A stretch of 64,000 bases of DNA from Ancylobacter radicis (lineage in GTDB: Bacteria > Pseudomonadota > Alphaproteobacteria > Rhizobiales > Xanthobacteraceae), in assembly GCF_018449475.1 (NCBI RefSeq), contig NZ_JAHCQH010000018.1:141453-205452 (forward strand). Direction: 5' to 3'. This document shows positions 10,101-17,364 of the stretch, one piece after another (within the stretch, counting starts at the first letter, position 1; each line of letters opens with the position of its first letter). The translations under genes were made by a program, and so were the position numbers. Below the pieces are notes generated by a model. It made no database searches. It had not been told where the DNA came from and saw only the letters and a program-made list of their open reading frames with translations.

Positions 10101-10210
10101 CCCTCTTGACCCTGTTCGTGATCCCCACGGTCTACTCGCTGATCGGCCGCATTCACCACGTGGCCCATGCCGAGATCGCGCCGGGCCTCATCCACAGCCC
10201 CGCCGAATAG
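7136..10210 (+). CDS. RND efflux pump, inner-membrane permease (HAE1-type)
   Basis: The protein of 1024 residues is full length for the AcrB/MexB-like family. It has the N-terminal membrane segment, two large periplasmic loops, and membrane segments grouped around residues 335-480 and 845-1000. The conserved opening (IRRPVFATVLSLLMVLVGI), the proton-relay aspartates in AIGLVVDDAIVVLENI (two adjacent Asp) and a matching C-terminal-half segment GLITKHGILIVEFANQ are all visible, so the pump should be proton driven. The gene starts ten bases after the adaptor and is followed by a strong terminator. Drug, detergent or metabolite export is likely from family membership; the specificity is unknown. 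Confidence 0.93.
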   Translation: MGLPEICIRRPVFATVLSLLMVLVGIVAYTRLTVREYPNIDEPVVSVVTTYSGASASIVESQVTQVLEGSIAGIEGIDVLESTSRSESSRITVRFRPEIDPDVAASDVRDRVSRVRQRLPDEIDEPVISKVEADAQPVVFVVFRSDRMNGLELTDYIDRYVVDRFKNLTGVADVQIYGERRYAMRVWIDRERLASYALTVQDIEDSLRAQNVEIPSGRIESVDREFNVLSRTALSTVDQFNDIVVKRADGAQVRLGEVAKVELGAADERRSSRFQGAQAIIVGIIKQAVANPLDVSSGVRGVLPAVNQSLPEGMSATIGNDNAVFIDRSINAVFHTIFEAVLLVVLVIVVFLRSFRASIIPIVTIPISLITTFAIMYALGFSVNTLTLLAMVLAIGLVVDDAIVVLENIFRHIEHGMKPIPAAIKGSREIGFAVVAMTLTLAAVYAPVAFASGRTGRLFLEFALTLAGAVLISGFIALSLTPMMCSRLLKHEAKPGRVSAFIERGLRAMESGYRRFLTLTLKVRPLVLLVALLVAGASGVLLYVLPSELSPVEDRGVVRVTGSGPEGATLSYTSRYTNQVDGILNTIPEMDSVLIINGMPEVQRFLVIGRLKDWDDRERRQQEIVAATSPKLRRIAGVNAYANNPPSLGASNNSRPIEFVLQTSGTYEDLNEYVDRFLDRVQDYPGLTSVESDLKLNKPEISITVDRAKAADLGIDVSVLGRTLESLLGGRQVTRFEVGGEQYDVYVQLDAQDRASPATLDTIFLRAASGDMVQLSNLVTVRETVAPQELKRFNQLRSATISGNLAPGFAQGEALAFLDQTAREVLPQTVQTDVAGQSREFRAAGQSLAIVFLLALGFIYLVLAAQFESFRDPVIIMLTVPLSMTGALAALYFTGGTLNVYSQIGLVTLVGLITKHGILIVEFANQQQEAGHDRRAAVIEAAVLRLRPILMTTGAMVLGAVPLALASGAGAESRSQIGWVIVGGMSLGTLLTLFVIPTVYSLIGRIHHVAHAEIAPGLIHSPAE

Positions 10211-10242
10211 CCCCCTCGCCAGCTTCCTTCCCGCCAGTGTTG

Positions 10243-10277
10243 GCCCGCGCGTTCGGTGCACGCGCGGGCTTTTCTTT
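10243..10277 (+). terminator. Intrinsic terminator of the RND operon
   Basis: A 9-bp perfect stem (GCCCGCGCG with CGCGCGGGC) and a nine-base loop are followed by TTTTCTTT. It lies 33 bases after the pump stop codon. Confidence 0.9.
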
Positions 10278-10523
10278 GCTGCCGTCCCTACAGTTTTGAC
10301 CACGCCTTCTGTATAGTTGTTCTAATGAAGCTATCAGTTTGGATTTTTTCTACAAAGAAGGCTTTTTTGAAACTATTTAAACTATCAAACACATTGTTTG
10401 ACTCAATGTTTTACTCAACCTAAGCAGTTGTTCGAGCGGAGGAGATGGATTCTCACTCTGAAACAGCTGACGCGCGGCGCCGCAGCCGCTTTCGTCCGGC
10501 GCCGGCCGGCTTGGGGACAACAC
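10278..10523 (+). promoter_or_regulatory. AT-rich promoter region of the haem receptor gene with a palindromic operator candidate
   Basis: This gap has no credible gene. It turns sharply AT-rich from about 10296 to 10430. The 17-base palindrome TCAAAC-N5-GTTTGA is at 10385-10401. An Irr-box half-site TTGTTCTAA is at 10317-10325. Both are candidates for iron-responsive control (Irr, RirA or Fur-type) of the downstream receptor; neither is a full match to a consensus I can state with confidence. Confidence 0.5.
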
Positions 10524-12725
10524 ATGACACGCACGCTCGGTCCAACCACCCTCCCCACCCTCAGCGTCTCGCTGTTGGCGCTGCTGGTCGCGGCGCCGGC
10601 CGTGGCGCAGCAGGCGGTCTCCACCGCGCAGGTGATCGCGACCGACGAGTTCGTGGAGCTGGACCCGGTGACCGTGGTGGCCACGCGGACCGAGGAAAGC
10701 TGGATCGACACGCTGGCCGCCGTCAGCGTCGTGCGGCCTGACGACATCGAGCAGATGATGCCGGTGCGTACGCAGGACCTGTTCCTGGGCATGCCGGGCG
10801 TCACCGCGATCCAGAACGGCAACTCCACCCAGACGGCGATCAATATTCGTGGCCTGCAGGATTTCGGCCGGGTTGCGGTCATTGTCGACGGTGCCCGCCA
10901 GAACTTCACCCAGCTCGGCCATGGCAATGGCGCCGGCACCTTCTTCGTCGAGCCCGGCCTCATCGCCGATGTCGACGTGGTGCGCGGCCCCGTGTCGAAC
11001 ATCTACGGCTCGGGCGCCATTGGCGGCGTGGTGACGATGCGCACCAAGGATGCCGACGACATCATCGCCAAGGGCAATAGCTGGGGCGTCGAGGCGGATG
11101 CCGAGGGGGCCACCAACGGGCCGATGGGCTACGGCTCGCTGCTCGCGGCCGCCCATGTCGGTCAGAATGTCGATGTGTTCTTCGGCGGCACCTACCGCAA
11201 TCAGGACGACTACAAGGATGGCGACGGCAATGTCGTCGACGATACCGGCTACGAGACGTGGACCGGCATCGCCAAGGTCACGGTGCGGCCGGTGGATTTC
11301 CACGAGGTCAAACTGAGCTTCCTCAACTATGAGAGTCAGTACCAGACGAGCAACGATTCCTCGTCCACCTCGACAGCCTACCAGACCGAGGTCGCCAACC
11401 GCTCGCTCACGCTGAGCTGGGATTATGAAAACCCGGACGACAACCTGTTCGACTGGAGTTCGGCGGTCTACTGGAACCAGGTCGATGAAGATCAGGTGAA
11501 GGTGCGCGGCAGCTCGAATCCGATCACCGGTGCCATTGGCGATCCGCGCAGCTTCGTCATCGACACGGTTGGCTTTGACGTCAACAACACCAGCCGCTTC
11601 GAATGGGCTGGCATGGAGAACGCCATTACCATTGGCGGCGATTACTTCCACGATGATGTCGACAACACCGATGATTACGGCTTCGGCGACGGTTACAATC
11701 CTTCGGGCGAGCGCGGGGTCGGTGGTGCCTTCGTGCAGTGGAAGGCGAATTACTCGACCTGGCTCGAGGCCATCGCGGCGCTGCGCTATGACGCCTATTC
11801 GCTGAGCTCGGATGATGGCGGCACGAATGGCGACCGCGTGTCGCCCAAATTCACCCTTGGCATCACGCCGGTGTCCTGGCTGACCTTCTACGGCACCTAT
11901 GCGGAAGGCTATCGTGCCCCGTCCGTTACCGAGGCACTGGTGAGCGGGCCGCATCCGCTGCCGACCACCGGCACCGGCGAGCTGTTCGACTTCGTGGCCA
12001 ACCCCAACCTTCAGGCGGAAGTCGGCAAGAACAAGGAAGTCGGCATCAACATCAAGCAGGATGACCTGTTCGTTCCCGGCGACCGCCTGCGCATGAAGGC
12101 CAATTACTACCAGAACGATGTCGATAATTACATCGAACTGGTGGAGTACGGCCCGGCCAATACATTCTATGTGTGCCCGATCCCGTCTCGCCCCACGGTC
12201 TGCTTCCCCTCCAGCAACAGCTATTCCTTCGCGCAGTATCAGAATGTCGAGGAGGCGCGGCTGCGCGGCTTCGAGTTCGAGGGTAGCTACGATGCGCGCA
12301 AATGGTTTGTGAAGCTGTCGGGCCAGACCACGGAAGGCGAAGTAACGGCGGGTGAGGATGCCGGCCAGCCGCTCTCCAGCATTCCGCCGGACCAGATCAC
12401 CACCACGCTGGGCTTCCGGTTCCTTGAGGAAAAACTCACCCTCGCGGTCAGCTGGACGGCCGTGGCGGCGGTGACGGCGGCGGATCTGCCGGACAATTCG
12501 GTCTACGATCCGACCGACAGCTTCAATCTCGTCAGCCTCTATGCGGGCTATCAGCCGAACCCCAATACGCTGTGGCGCCTCTCGGTAGAAAACCTGCTGG
12601 ATGAACAATACACCCAGTATGAGAATTTCCTCCCCAGCGCGGGGCTGACCGTCAAGGCAGGCTTGACGATCCGCTTTGGCGGCGGCGAAGTGGCGCAGGC
12701 CTCGCCCGCTCTCATCACCAAGTGA
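10524..12725 (+). CDS. TonB-dependent haem/haemoglobin-type outer-membrane receptor
   Basis: The 733-residue outer-membrane receptor begins with a clear signal peptide (LSVSLLALLVAAPAVAQQ). A TonB box (DPVTVVAT) follows, then the plug domain with the conserved INIRGLQDFGRV and VRGPVSNIYGSGAIGGVV blocks, then a long beta-barrel region. YAEGYRAPSVTEAL and ANPNLQAE correspond to the FRAP and NPxL boxes that mark haem receptors. I chose the ATG at 10524 because an upstream in-frame start at 10398 would place about 42 charged residues before the signal peptide. The protein does not end at the last barrel strand (AGLTIRF) but carries a tail of about 17 residues. The haem oxygenase gene follows after 37 bases. 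No tonB/exbBD genes are near. Confidence 0.88.
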   Translation: MTRTLGPTTLPTLSVSLLALLVAAPAVAQQAVSTAQVIATDEFVELDPVTVVATRTEESWIDTLAAVSVVRPDDIEQMMPVRTQDLFLGMPGVTAIQNGNSTQTAINIRGLQDFGRVAVIVDGARQNFTQLGHGNGAGTFFVEPGLIADVDVVRGPVSNIYGSGAIGGVVTMRTKDADDIIAKGNSWGVEADAEGATNGPMGYGSLLAAAHVGQNVDVFFGGTYRNQDDYKDGDGNVVDDTGYETWTGIAKVTVRPVDFHEVKLSFLNYESQYQTSNDSSSTSTAYQTEVANRSLTLSWDYENPDDNLFDWSSAVYWNQVDEDQVKVRGSSNPITGAIGDPRSFVIDTVGFDVNNTSRFEWAGMENAITIGGDYFHDDVDNTDDYGFGDGYNPSGERGVGGAFVQWKANYSTWLEAIAALRYDAYSLSSDDGGTNGDRVSPKFTLGITPVSWLTFYGTYAEGYRAPSVTEALVSGPHPLPTTGTGELFDFVANPNLQAEVGKNKEVGINIKQDDLFVPGDRLRMKANYYQNDVDNYIELVEYGPANTFYVCPIPSRPTVCFPSSNSYSFAQYQNVEEARLRGFEFEGSYDARKWFVKLSGQTTEGEVTAGEDAGQPLSSIPPDQITTTLGFRFLEEKLTLAVSWTAVAAVTAADLPDNSVYDPTDSFNLVSLYAGYQPNPNTLWRLSVENLLDEQYTQYENFLPSAGLTVKAGLTIRFGGGEVAQASPALITK

Positions 12726-12762
12726 GCGCGGCAGTCCGAACAGAGGTGTGAAAGCGAACACA

Positions 12763-13344
12763 ATGACGATCGTGACGGATATGCAGCCCGACAGCCGTGC
12801 CAAGCGGTTCAAGGCGGCGACGACGGCGGCGCATGAGATGGTGGACACCACCGTCATGGGCGCCAAGCCCTTTGCCAGCCGGGAGAATTACGAACGCTTC
12901 CTGCGCTTCCAGTATCGGCTGCACCGCCATGTCGAGCCGCTCTATGCCGCACCGGAGCTACAGGACCTGCTGCCGGGCCTTGCCGATCGCTCGCGGCTCG
13001 ATCCGCTGGAGCAGGACTTCGCTGATCTCGGTCTGACGCTGCCGGAGGCCGGGTTCGGTCCCGTGCTGCCAAAGGCAGAGGCGCTCGGTTGGCTCTATGT
13101 GGTGGAAGGCTCGAACATGGGCGCGGCGTTCCTTGCCAAGGACGCGGCCAGGATCGGCTTCTCCAGCGCGTTCGGCGCGCGCCATCTTGCCGGCCATGCC
13201 GATGGGCGCGGCCTGCACTGGCGCCGCTTTACCGCCGGGCTTGATGCGGTCGATCTGACGGAAGCCGAGGAGCGTGAGGCGGAAGCCGCGGCCACGGCGG
13301 CGTTCAATCATGTGCTGGAGATCGTCCGGCAGGAAATGCTCTGA
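12763..13344 (+). CDS. hemO: Biliverdin-producing haem oxygenase (HemO/PigA-like)
   Basis: This small 193-residue cytoplasmic enzyme opens haem to release iron. The proximal histidine region is visible as TTAAHEMVDTTVM near residues 21-33. A second conserved region, ALGWLYVVEGSNMGAAFL, is the distal-helix block with the flexible GS-N-GA glycine turn of bacterial haem oxygenases. It is downstream of the haem receptor by 37 bases, so co-transcription is likely. The ATG at 12763 is chosen over an upstream in-frame start at 12676 that overlaps the receptor gene and adds an arginine-rich extension. No hmuS/hemS-type degrading protein is present, so this enzyme probably handles the haem brought in by HmuTUV. 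Confidence 0.9.
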   Translation: MTIVTDMQPDSRAKRFKAATTAAHEMVDTTVMGAKPFASRENYERFLRFQYRLHRHVEPLYAAPELQDLLPGLADRSRLDPLEQDFADLGLTLPEAGFGPVLPKAEALGWLYVVEGSNMGAAFLAKDAARIGFSSAFGARHLAGHADGRGLHWRRFTAGLDAVDLTEAEEREAEAAATAAFNHVLEIVRQEML

Positions 13345-13365
13345 GATCAGCGACGGCAAAACGCG

Positions 13366-13396
13366 GCCCGGCGGCATAGACCCGCCGGGCTGTTTT
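13366..13396. terminator. Bidirectional intrinsic terminator between hemO and hmuV
   Basis: GCCCGGCGG (13366-13374) and CCGCCGGGC (13382-13390) form a perfect 9-bp stem with a 7-base loop. TGTTTT follows on the plus strand and CGTTTTG follows on the minus strand, so it can serve both convergent genes. Confidence 0.9.
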
Positions 13397-13401
13397 CCTG
13401 T

Positions 13402-14166
13402 TCAGCCTTGCACCGATTGCGGCAGCAGGAAGGGCGCCTGCGGGGCCCAGCCGATCCGCCCGCGCACCCCGTAAAGCGTCTCGATGACCGCATCGGTGAG
13501 AACCTGCTGCGGGGCTCCTTCCGCGAGCACGGTTCCTTCCTTCATCGCCACGATCACGTCGGCCGCCATGGCGGCGAGGTTGAGATCGTGCAGCACCGCC
13601 AGCACGCCGACGCCGTCAGCCGCGGCGAGCTTGCGCATATGGCGCACCACGAGCAGTTGCTGGGCAAGGTCGAGGCTTGCCGTGGGTTCGTCGAGCAGCA
13701 GATAGCCGGGGCGCGTGCCGCCGGCGAGCTGGGCCAGCGCCCGCGCGATCTGTACCCGCTGGCGTTCGCCGCCGGAGAGCTGCTCATAAAGCCGCTCCTC
13801 GAAGCCGCCGAGGTCCACCTCATCCAGCACCTGGCGGATCACCGCCGCGCGTGAGCGGCCCTCCGGCGTGCCGATGCTGACGACCTCTGCCACGGTGAAG
13901 GGAAAGGCGAGCTGCGCGTTCTGTGGCACCACCGCGCGCAGCCGGGCGAGTGCCGCCGGACGAAGCCGGTGAATGTCCGTTCCGTCGAGGTGCACCTCGC
14001 CGGCATGGGGACGCTGCTCGCCCGACAGGATCTTCAGCAGGGTCGATTTGCCGGCACCATTGGGACCGATCAGCACCGTTACCCGACCGGGCTGGACGAG
14101 TGCATGGGCGCCGCTCAGCAGGCGTCGCCCGCCGGCGTGGAAATGGATGTTGCGCGCTGCGTACAT
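13402..14166 (-). CDS. hmuV: Haem ABC transporter ATP-binding protein HmuV
   Basis: This 254-residue ATPase has Walker A (GPNGAGKST), Q-loop (VVPQNAQLAF), signature (LSGGERQR), Walker B (LLLDEPTASLD) and H-loop (AVLHDLNLA). The length and the C-terminal LYGVRGRIGW segment fit HmuV/FecE-type ATPases for haem or siderophores. The ATG at 14166 lies 11 bases after the hmuU stop codon. A GTG ten codons upstream would overlap hmuU and is less likely. It is the last gene of the minus-strand hmuTUV operon and ends at a shared terminator. Confidence 0.93.
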   Translation of the reverse strand: MYAARNIHFHAGGRRLLSGAHALVQPGRVTVLIGPNGAGKSTLLKILSGEQRPHAGEVHLDGTDIHRLRPAALARLRAVVPQNAQLAFPFTVAEVVSIGTPEGRSRAAVIRQVLDEVDLGGFEERLYEQLSGGERQRVQIARALAQLAGGTRPGYLLLDEPTASLDLAQQLLVVRHMRKLAAADGVGVLAVLHDLNLAAMAADVIVAMKEGTVLAEGAPQQVLTDAVIETLYGVRGRIGWAPQAPFLLPQSVQG

Positions 14167-14176
14167 CGGGCGCTCG

Positions 14177-15265
14177 CTATCCGAACAGGGCCGCACGCCG
14201 CTTCAGCAGCAGGCCGATGAAGAAGGGCGCGCCGAGAGCGGCGGTAACCACCCCGAGCGGCAGCTCGGCCGGGCTGGCGAGGGTGCGGGCGAGGACATCG
14301 GCCCCCAGCAGCAGGGCCCCGCCGAGCAGAGCCGCTGCCGGCAGCAGAACCCGGTGTCCCGGTCCCAGCGCGAGGCGTATGAGGTGTGGCACCACCAGAC
14401 CGACAAAGCCGATGACCCCGGCGACGGCCACCGCCGCCCCGGTGCCCGCCGCGATCGCCGCGATGGCGAGTGCTTTGGTGCGCTGGACATCGACGCCGAC
14501 ATGGAAGGCTTCGGCCTCGCCCAGCGCCAGCGCGTCGAGCGCACGCCCGAGCCGCGCGGCAACCAGCCCCAGCAGGGCGATGAAGGGCAGCATGCTCACC
14601 ACCTTGTGCCAAGTGGCGCCGCCAAGACTGCCGAAGGACCAGAAGGTGAAGTCGCGCAATTGCTGGTCCGAGGCGAGGAACACCATCAGCCCGGTGCCGG
14701 CGCCGGCCAGCGCGCCGATGGCGATGCCGGCGAACAGCATGGTCGGGATGGAGGTGCGCCCCTGATGGGTGGCGATGGCATAGAGCGCGAGGGTCGCGAT
14801 CAGCGCGCCCGTGAAGGCCATGAGCGGCAAGCCAAACTCCGCCAGCGCCATCGGCAGCAGCGGCGCGATGTGGGCGCCGAGCACGATCCAGATCACCGCC
14901 GCCAACGCCGCGCCGTTCGAGACGCCGATCAGCGCGGGGTCCGCCAGCGGGTTGCGGAAGATACCCTGCATCAGCGCACCCGCCATGGCGATGCTGGCGC
15001 CGACCAGAAGCCCGAGCAGGGTGCGCGGCAGGCGGATGTCGAGCACGATCACCGTCTCGCGCAGCTCAAGGCCGACCGGGCGCATGCCGCGGAACGCGCC
15101 GATCAGAATGTCCGTCACCCGGCCCGGCGCGATGGTGACCGGGCCGATGGCAAGCGAGGCGAGCACGGCGAGCACCAGCAGCAGGGCGCACAGCAACAGG
15201 CCCATTTGGCTGCTGACAAGCCAGCGAACCCGCACCGGGCGCGCGCGTGCCGCCCGGTCGCTCAT
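14177..15265 (-). CDS. hmuU: Haem ABC transporter permease HmuU (FecCD family)
   Basis: The 362-residue inner-membrane permease has about ten hydrophobic segments, as expected for the BtuC/FecCD fold. Conserved family blocks are visible: RLPRTLLGLLVGASIAMAGA near residue 77, GAAALAAVIW-like helix after NPLADPALIGVSNG, and GFVGLVVPHLIRLALGPGHR near residue 285. It forms a homodimeric channel with HmuV and receives haem from HmuT. It starts 19 bases after the hmuT stop codon. Confidence 0.93.
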   Translation of the reverse strand: MSDRAARARPVRVRWLVSSQMGLLLCALLLVLAVLASLAIGPVTIAPGRVTDILIGAFRGMRPVGLELRETVIVLDIRLPRTLLGLLVGASIAMAGALMQGIFRNPLADPALIGVSNGAALAAVIWIVLGAHIAPLLPMALAEFGLPLMAFTGALIATLALYAIATHQGRTSIPTMLFAGIAIGALAGAGTGLMVFLASDQQLRDFTFWSFGSLGGATWHKVVSMLPFIALLGLVAARLGRALDALALGEAEAFHVGVDVQRTKALAIAAIAAGTGAAVAVAGVIGFVGLVVPHLIRLALGPGHRVLLPAAALLGGALLLGADVLARTLASPAELPLGVVTAALGAPFFIGLLLKRRAALFG

Positions 15266-15284
15266 GGGAGCCTGCGCGCCTGGC

Positions 15285-16202
15285 TCACCGGGCCGACGTC
15301 CAGGGATGGGCGGGCATCGGGGGCAGGTCGAGTTCGGGATAGATCAGCGCGGCGAGGTCGCGGGCCGCCTGCGGCGTGCGCGGACCAAAGGCGAGCAGAT
15401 AGCCGCCATCCATCCGGTACAGCCTTTTGGCGGTTGCCGCCGGGGAGCCGGCAAAGGCGGGCATGGCCGCCACCGTCTCGTCCGTGAGGGCGTGGTTGCG
15501 ATCCTGCATGAGGAGGATCGCATAGGGCTCGGCGCCGAGGATCGCCTCGTCCACCGCCGGCTTGTAGCCATTAATGGCCCGCATCGCGTTCTCCACTCCC
15601 GCAAGGGCGAACATGGCGTCGGCGCTGGTGTGGGCGCCGCCGACCACGGGTGCGGTGCCGGAGGCGGACAGCACGAAGGCGGCGCTGCGCGGCGTGGTGA
15701 TGCGCGCACGCAGGGCGGCCAGTGTCGCGAAATCGCGCTCCACCGCGCCCGCGACCTCCTCCCCGCGCTCCGTCACCCCCATGAGCGCGGCGACGCGGCG
15801 GATATTGGCGATGACGGTCGCGGGATCGCGCGCCTCGGGAATGGTCTCGACGGGGATGGCGGCAGCCTTCAGCACCGTCACCGCGTCCGGCGGGCCGGCG
15901 CCGTCCAGCGCGATGATCAGGCTCGGGCCGACCGAGAGCACCCCCTCGGGAGACAGCGCGCGGATATAGCCGACATTCGGTTTTTCCTTGAGCGCCTGCG
16001 GCGGGTAGGTGCTGGAGGTGTCGACCGCCACCACGCGCTCGCCCAGCCCCAGCGCGTAGAGGATCTCCGTCACCGCGCCGCCAATCGCCACGACGCGGCC
16101 GGTGTCCGGCGGGGTCTGCGCCCGCGCGGTGGCCGGCAGCAGGGCGAGGGCGAGCGCCAGCAGGGTCGCGGGCAGCGGGAAGGCGAAGGCAGGGCGCAGC
16201 AT
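15285..16202 (-). CDS. hmuT: Periplasmic haem-binding protein HmuT
   Basis: This 305-residue binding protein has a strong signal peptide (LPATLLALALALLPATARAQ). The mature part starts with GRVVAIGGAVTEILYALG, typical of the BtuF/FhuD/HmuT fold, and continues with DTSSTYPPQA; this conserved tyrosine corresponds to a haem-ligand region in ShuT/HmuT proteins. PNVGYIRALSPEG follows, and two lobes are joined by a long helix. It is the first gene of the minus-strand operon hmuT-hmuU-hmuV. An Irr-box-like sequence lies about 120 bases upstream. Confidence 0.92.
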   Translation of the reverse strand: MLRPAFAFPLPATLLALALALLPATARAQTPPDTGRVVAIGGAVTEILYALGLGERVVAVDTSSTYPPQALKEKPNVGYIRALSPEGVLSVGPSLIIALDGAGPPDAVTVLKAAAIPVETIPEARDPATVIANIRRVAALMGVTERGEEVAGAVERDFATLAALRARITTPRSAAFVLSASGTAPVVGGAHTSADAMFALAGVENAMRAINGYKPAVDEAILGAEPYAILLMQDRNHALTDETVAAMPAFAGSPAATAKRLYRMDGGYLLAFGPRTPQAARDLAALIYPELDLPPMPAHPWTSAR

Positions 16203-16316
16203 GGCTCATCTTCCACAGCGGGGATGACGGCTCCGGCCCCTCGACGGCGCCGGCACTGGCTGCTGATAGACCCTCGGGCGGCGAGCGCGAAATGATATTT
16301 GGATGAGGCTAAATAA

Positions 16317-16331
16317 TTGGAATTGTTCGAA
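16317..16331. promoter_or_regulatory. Irr-box (iron control element)-like site upstream of hmuT
   Basis: The 15 bases TTGGAATTGTTCGAA show near-dyad symmetry, with TTnGAA and TTCnAA separated by three bases, inside an AT-rich stretch (16290-16340). This resembles the rhizobial iron control element bound by Irr, and an irr gene is present at 57919. The site lies upstream of hmuT (minus strand). Assignment is by motif resemblance only. Confidence 0.55.
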
Positions 16332-16349
16332 TAAAAATCAATGCGCGGT

Positions 16350-17237
16350 TCAGCGCCGGCGCTCCAGCACGGCGAAGAACAGGATGGTGAGGCCGAGCAC
16401 GATCAGCAGCAGCACGAAGGAGGCGGCGGCGCCCTCATTGAGGTGCAGGCCGAGAAAAGCCCGGCGATAGGCGAAGAAGCTCAGCACTTCCGTGGCGTTG
16501 CCCGGCCCGCCCTTGGTCAGGATATAGGGCAGGTCATAGGTGCGGAATTCGTTGATCAGCTGGATGATGACGGCGATCGCCGCCACTGGCCGCAGCATGG
16601 GCAGGGTGATGTACCAGAACTGCTGCAGGGCGGTGGCGCCATCCACCTCGGCCGCCTCATAGGGGTCGCGCGGCAGCGCGGCGAGGCCGGCGGCGAGGAT
16701 CAGCACCACGAACGAGGTCTGCTGCCAGATGTCGATCGCCGCCATGGTCCACAGCGCGAGGCCGGGATCGCCCAGCCAGTCGATGCGCGGCAGGCCGAGG
16801 CTTTCCATCAGCTGGTTGGCGATGCCGAGATTGGGCTGCAGCAGCATCCGCCAGATCAGCGCCACGCTCACCGGGGACATGGCCATGGGGATGGTCAGCA
16901 CGGCGAAATAGACCGGCTTCATGGTCACCGTGCGGTTGAGCATCAGGGCGATGCCCAGCCCGATCACGAACTCGCCGACAACGGTGACGAGCGAGTATTT
17001 GACGGTCAGCCACAGCGCGCCCCAGAACATCGGGTCGCTCATGACGATGACGAAGTTGCGCAGGCCGACCAGCGGAAACAGCGAGGGCTTCAGCAGGGTT
17101 AGCGAGGAGACCGAGATGACGGCGGCATAGACCAGCGGAAAGCCCATGACGATGGCCAGGGTGAGCAGGCCCGGCGCCGCAAAGGCCCAGCCGGTCCGCC
17201 AGTCACGATCCGCGAAGCCGAGCACCCGCATGGTCAT
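16350..17237 (-). CDS. Carbohydrate ABC transporter permease (MalF/UgpA-like)
   Basis: This 295-residue inner-membrane protein has six predicted membrane segments. The EAA loop reads EAAEVDGATALQQFWYITLP near residues 195-215, which marks the sugar-type CUT1 permeases, and ILTKGGPGNATEVLSFFAYR is a family hallmark further on. The start at 17237 gives MTMRVLGF; the longer upstream reading adds an improbable arginine/proline-rich leader. It is the last gene of the transporter operon on the minus strand, 127 bases after the binding-protein gene. The order ATPase, permease, binding protein, permease is unusual for CUT1 systems. Confidence 0.9.
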   Translation of the reverse strand: MTMRVLGFADRDWRTGWAFAAPGLLTLAIVMGFPLVYAAVISVSSLTLLKPSLFPLVGLRNFVIVMSDPMFWGALWLTVKYSLVTVVGEFVIGLGIALMLNRTVTMKPVYFAVLTIPMAMSPVSVALIWRMLLQPNLGIANQLMESLGLPRIDWLGDPGLALWTMAAIDIWQQTSFVVLILAAGLAALPRDPYEAAEVDGATALQQFWYITLPMLRPVAAIAVIIQLINEFRTYDLPYILTKGGPGNATEVLSFFAYRRAFLGLHLNEGAAASFVLLLIVLGLTILFFAVLERRR

Positions 17238-17364
17238 TATTCCGTCTGTGAAGGTCAGAAAAGACGGTGCGCCGGACCGAGGGGGAGGCCGGCGCACCGT
17301 GGCCGAAAGTATCAGGCCGAGAGATCTCTCTTCGCGAGAGAAGCGCTCCTTTGGGGGAGGGGGG

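Noticed and set aside
10377..12866. 829-codon open frame on the minus strand across the haem receptor gene
   Set aside because: It is antisense to a gene with clear signal peptide, TonB box and barrel motifs; its residues are rich in Arg, His, Ala and Gly, as expected from GC-rich complement reading.
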